A stretch of 9,067 nucleotides of DNA from the NCBI GenBank assembly GCA_946533525.1, contig CAMNBW010000043.1, positions 1 to 9,067 of the forward strand, read 5' to 3'. The position numbers were made by a program, and so were the translations under genes. The stretch comes from an uncultured Lachnospiraceae bacterium (GTDB lineage: Bacteria > Bacillota > Clostridia > Lachnospirales > Lachnospiraceae). The notes beneath the pieces are model-generated. The model did no database searches. It saw only the letters and a list, made by a program, of their open reading frames with translations, and had not been told where the DNA came from. Of this stretch, positions 7,014 through 9,067 are shown in pieces; the stretch's first letter is position 1, and each line of letters begins with the position of its first letter.

Positions 7014-9067
7014 TGGGAAAGGTTACGTACAGTGAGGGGGATGTTATATGTTCCTCCACGGACAGTGTCGATGAGATCAGAATTATCCTGCAGGGAACCG
7101 TCAAGGCTTCCCGCAGGTTCACCTTCCAGACCGGTTATATGCTGGGAATGGACACCGACCCCCATGGCAACTACGGCTATGATTATGTTGCAGAGGAGGA
7201 ATGTACACTTTTTACCTATCCGTATAACAGTGTAAATGACGTTGAAAATATTGTACGTATCAATCCCAAGATATGCCACTACCTCACGTCCGCCACGGTA
7301 ATGGCTTTTTATGCCTTCATAGAGGCCTATGAGAAAGCCTTCGCTGAGGTAAGGGATGTTTACGACGAGGTCCAGGCCAACTACGAAAAATACATGACCT
7401 TCGTTCACAATGCTTCGCCCATAGCGGAAATAGAGAACATGGGGGAGCCCATGCACTATCAGAATGAAAAATGGGTGCTGGAGCTGGCGGAGGAGCTTAA
7501 GGCAAATAACGATAAGTTCAAGAAGGAGCTGTATCCGCTGGGAACGGGTCTTTGCATTGCGCTGGTAAAAAATCTGACAGCCGCTTTGAAGCAGACCTCT
7601 ACTTCCTTTAAATCGACTTTAAGGCTTAAGGAAATACTGACCCAGCTCAACGAGTCTCTTAAGATAAAGCTTAAAACCACCGACGCAGGGGAGAACGACG
7701 AGACCATACCGTTTATCTCCAATGCGCTCGATACTATCCTCGGCTATTCGGAGGCCGGGGATAATCTTATGCTCAAATTCAAGGATCTTATCCGGAAATA
7801 CAAGTCGAAGAAAGACAGGAACGACACGTCGGATGATATGAGACGGATGAAGAAGGAAATTACCGCGTCCTTCTTTGAGCTCTATAAGCTGATCTTTTTA
7901 AAGGCGAGAAAGTCAAGCTTCAGGGAGCTTCCCATGGAGATAAGGCTCTTTTTGATGTTCGGTTTTGTGGACGAGGAGCTGGCGGGGGCGGAGAATACCC
8001 AAAAGCTTGAAGAGATCGCGGTCAATTATGAGCCGGACGTAAAGGGGAGAGTCTTTACGGCCTATGAATGGCTGCAGAGGGTATATGACATCAAGGAAGA
8101 CCCCTCCAAAAACGAGTTCGATATGGACTTCGAGGAATATCTGAAGGACGAGATGCGGGGAGGAAGGCTTACCGAGGCAAACGCGAGAAAAATCTTTAAG
8201 GACGGCAGCGCGAGATTTGAATTCGAGCTTCAGAACATGATAACTCTCGGAAACAAGGTCACCTTCGGAAGGCTTTTAAGCTACGTGCCGGTGTTCGATT
8301 CCCAGAATGTACTGAGGCCTATAGAAAAGTCATATATAGATGCAAAGCTGATCGCCGAACAGATCGAAAGGATCAGGGAAGTGGATTTTACCTGCTTCTG
8401 CCGCGAAACGGTATTTTCGAGGCCAGAGATCGGTATAGTGCAGGAATATGTGCAGGTTGAGACCCTGCCCCGCTTTATACTGATGCCGAATTTCGGCTCC
8501 AGGGTGTCTCTTTGGCAGGAGATCGAGGGTAAGAAAAGGACGACTCCCTCAAGGATGCTCCTGCCGGTCATGCTGGCGGAGGATCTCGAGAAATACATTA
8601 TCCAGCTTTGCGGGGAATTCAGGTGGGAGCTCTGCAAGAGGGTACAGGGGGTACACTGGAACGACGTAACGGATCCTTCCCTGACCTCTATGTATTGCGA
8701 TTTCCTGCAGTTTTACAGAAAGAACCACGACATATCTCCCGAAACGAGGGAGAAGGTCAAGCAGCAGCTTGCCAAGGCAAATAATAACTATAAAACCGTT
8801 TTTGTCTCTGACTACTATTCCTATATTAAGTATGAGATGGCGGGGTCGCCCAGGTTAAACAGGGTCGCAAGGGATATAATCTTTACCTACTGCCCTCCCG
8901 CGAAAGCCATACGGATGAAGCTCGGAGACAACCCCCAGTATGCGGATATGATTAAAAGGTATGACACGAAGATCAACCAAAAGCTTCATCTTCTGGACAA
9001 TCTTAAGCATAAGCTGACCAAGGAAAAGAACAGGATCCCCGAAGAGATCGAAAAGCAATATGCCTTT
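7013..9067 (+). CDS. Large protein with degenerate cyclic-nucleotide-binding-like N-terminus, function unknown (3' end outside window)
   Basis: The frame is open for 685 codons to the window edge with no stop, so the protein is at least 685 residues and its C-terminus is missing here. The ATG shares its A with the nrdD stop (TAATG). The nearest Shine-Dalgarno-like run, GGAAAGG at 6992-6998, is 14 nt away, so start-up probably depends on translational coupling. Residues 1-73 resemble a cNMP-binding beta-roll: YSEGDVI (6-12), DEIRIILQGTVKA (20-32), YMLGMD (42-47), then AEEECTLFTYPYN (60-72). The phosphate-binding cassette with its arginine is not recognisable. Residues about 85-440 look largely alpha-helical and charged, with likely coiled-coil stretches. 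A distinct C-terminal part contains LPRFILMPNFG (485-495), FRWELCKRVQGVHWNDV (536-552) and SPRLNRVARDIIFTYCPP (612-629). I see no signal peptide, membrane helix or Crp-type winged helix. It may be annotated as a cyclic nucleotide-binding protein, but no function can be assigned. Confidence 0.93.
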   Translation, partial: MGKVTYSEGDVICSSTDSVDEIRIILQGTVKASRRFTFQTGYMLGMDTDPHGNYGYDYVAEEECTLFTYPYNSVNDVENIVRINPKICHYLTSATVMAFYAFIEAYEKAFAEVRDVYDEVQANYEKYMTFVHNASPIAEIENMGEPMHYQNEKWVLELAEELKANNDKFKKELYPLGTGLCIALVKNLTAALKQTSTSFKSTLRLKEILTQLNESLKIKLKTTDAGENDETIPFISNALDTILGYSEAGDNLMLKFKDLIRKYKSKKDRNDTSDDMRRMKKEITASFFELYKLIFLKARKSSFRELPMEIRLFLMFGFVDEELAGAENTQKLEEIAVNYEPDVKGRVFTAYEWLQRVYDIKEDPSKNEFDMDFEEYLKDEMRGGRLTEANARKIFKDGSARFEFELQNMITLGNKVTFGRLLSYVPVFDSQNVLRPIEKSYIDAKLIAEQIERIREVDFTCFCRETVFSRPEIGIVQEYVQVETLPRFILMPNFGSRVSLWQEIEGKKRTTPSRMLLPVMLAEDLEKYIIQLCGEFRWELCKRVQGVHWNDVTDPSLTSMYCDFLQFYRKNHDISPETREKVKQQLAKANNNYKTVFVSDYYSYIKYEMAGSPRLNRVARDIIFTYCPPAKAIRMKLGDNPQYADMIKRYDTKINQKLHLLDNLKHKLTKEKNRIPEEIEKQYAF

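Noticed and set aside
7032..7235. Short + frame (67 codons) inside the gene after nrdD
   Set aside because: It is a different frame inside the 685-codon open frame, with no domain and no better start signal.
1..9067. CRISPR arrays, tRNA or rRNA genes, insertion sequences, phage or defence genes
   Set aside because: Looked for on both strands by eye; no regular repeats, cloverleaf-like sequences, transposase motifs or terminal inverted repeats were seen.

Overview
The window holds five complete protein genes and one that runs off the right edge, all on the + strand. Strong purine-rich ribosome binding sites, heavy use of ATA, AGA and AGG codons, a clostridial-type PurC and an oxygen-sensitive class III ribonucleotide reductase suggest an anaerobic Gram-positive bacterium of the Clostridia, most likely Lachnospiraceae. 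That placement is inferred from style and gene families, not from a marker gene.

Left block (1-3555): purC (purine synthesis) is probably the last gene of an upstream purine cluster. It is followed by a new promoter, TTGTCA-18-TATAAT, lying across the purC stop. Behind that promoter sit a stand-alone DHH/DHHA1 phosphoesterase and, 4 nt after it, an acyl-CoA ligase-type adenylate-forming enzyme. A 15-bp hairpin resembling an intrinsic terminator closes this block.

Middle (3572-4744): a capF-type gene encodes a fused extended-SDR reductase and C-terminal cupin of the UDP-N-acetyl-L-fucosamine (capsule/exopolysaccharide) pathway. Its CapE and CapG partners are not in the window. The start lies only 16 nt after the hairpin and has no good Shine-Dalgarno sequence.

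Right block (4745-9067): a 121-nt intergenic region holds a near-consensus sigma-70/SigA promoter (TTCACA-17-TATAAT) and two NrdR-box-like 16-mers whose starts are 32 bp apart. The upstream box overlaps the -10 and start site; the other lies just before the ribosome binding site. They precede nrdD, the anaerobic ribonucleoside-triphosphate reductase with ATP-cone, zinc site and glycyl-radical motif. The usual activase gene nrdG does not follow. Instead nrdD overlaps by one base (TAATG) a very long frame, at least 685 codons and still open at the window end. Its N-terminus looks like a degenerate cyclic-nucleotide-binding beta-roll, followed by a large, mainly helical region of unknown function with no visible DNA-binding domain in the part seen.

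The last gene, its coupling to an NrdR-type-controlled nrdD, and the absence of nrdG are the parts most worth following up. The rest is mostly ordinary metabolism.
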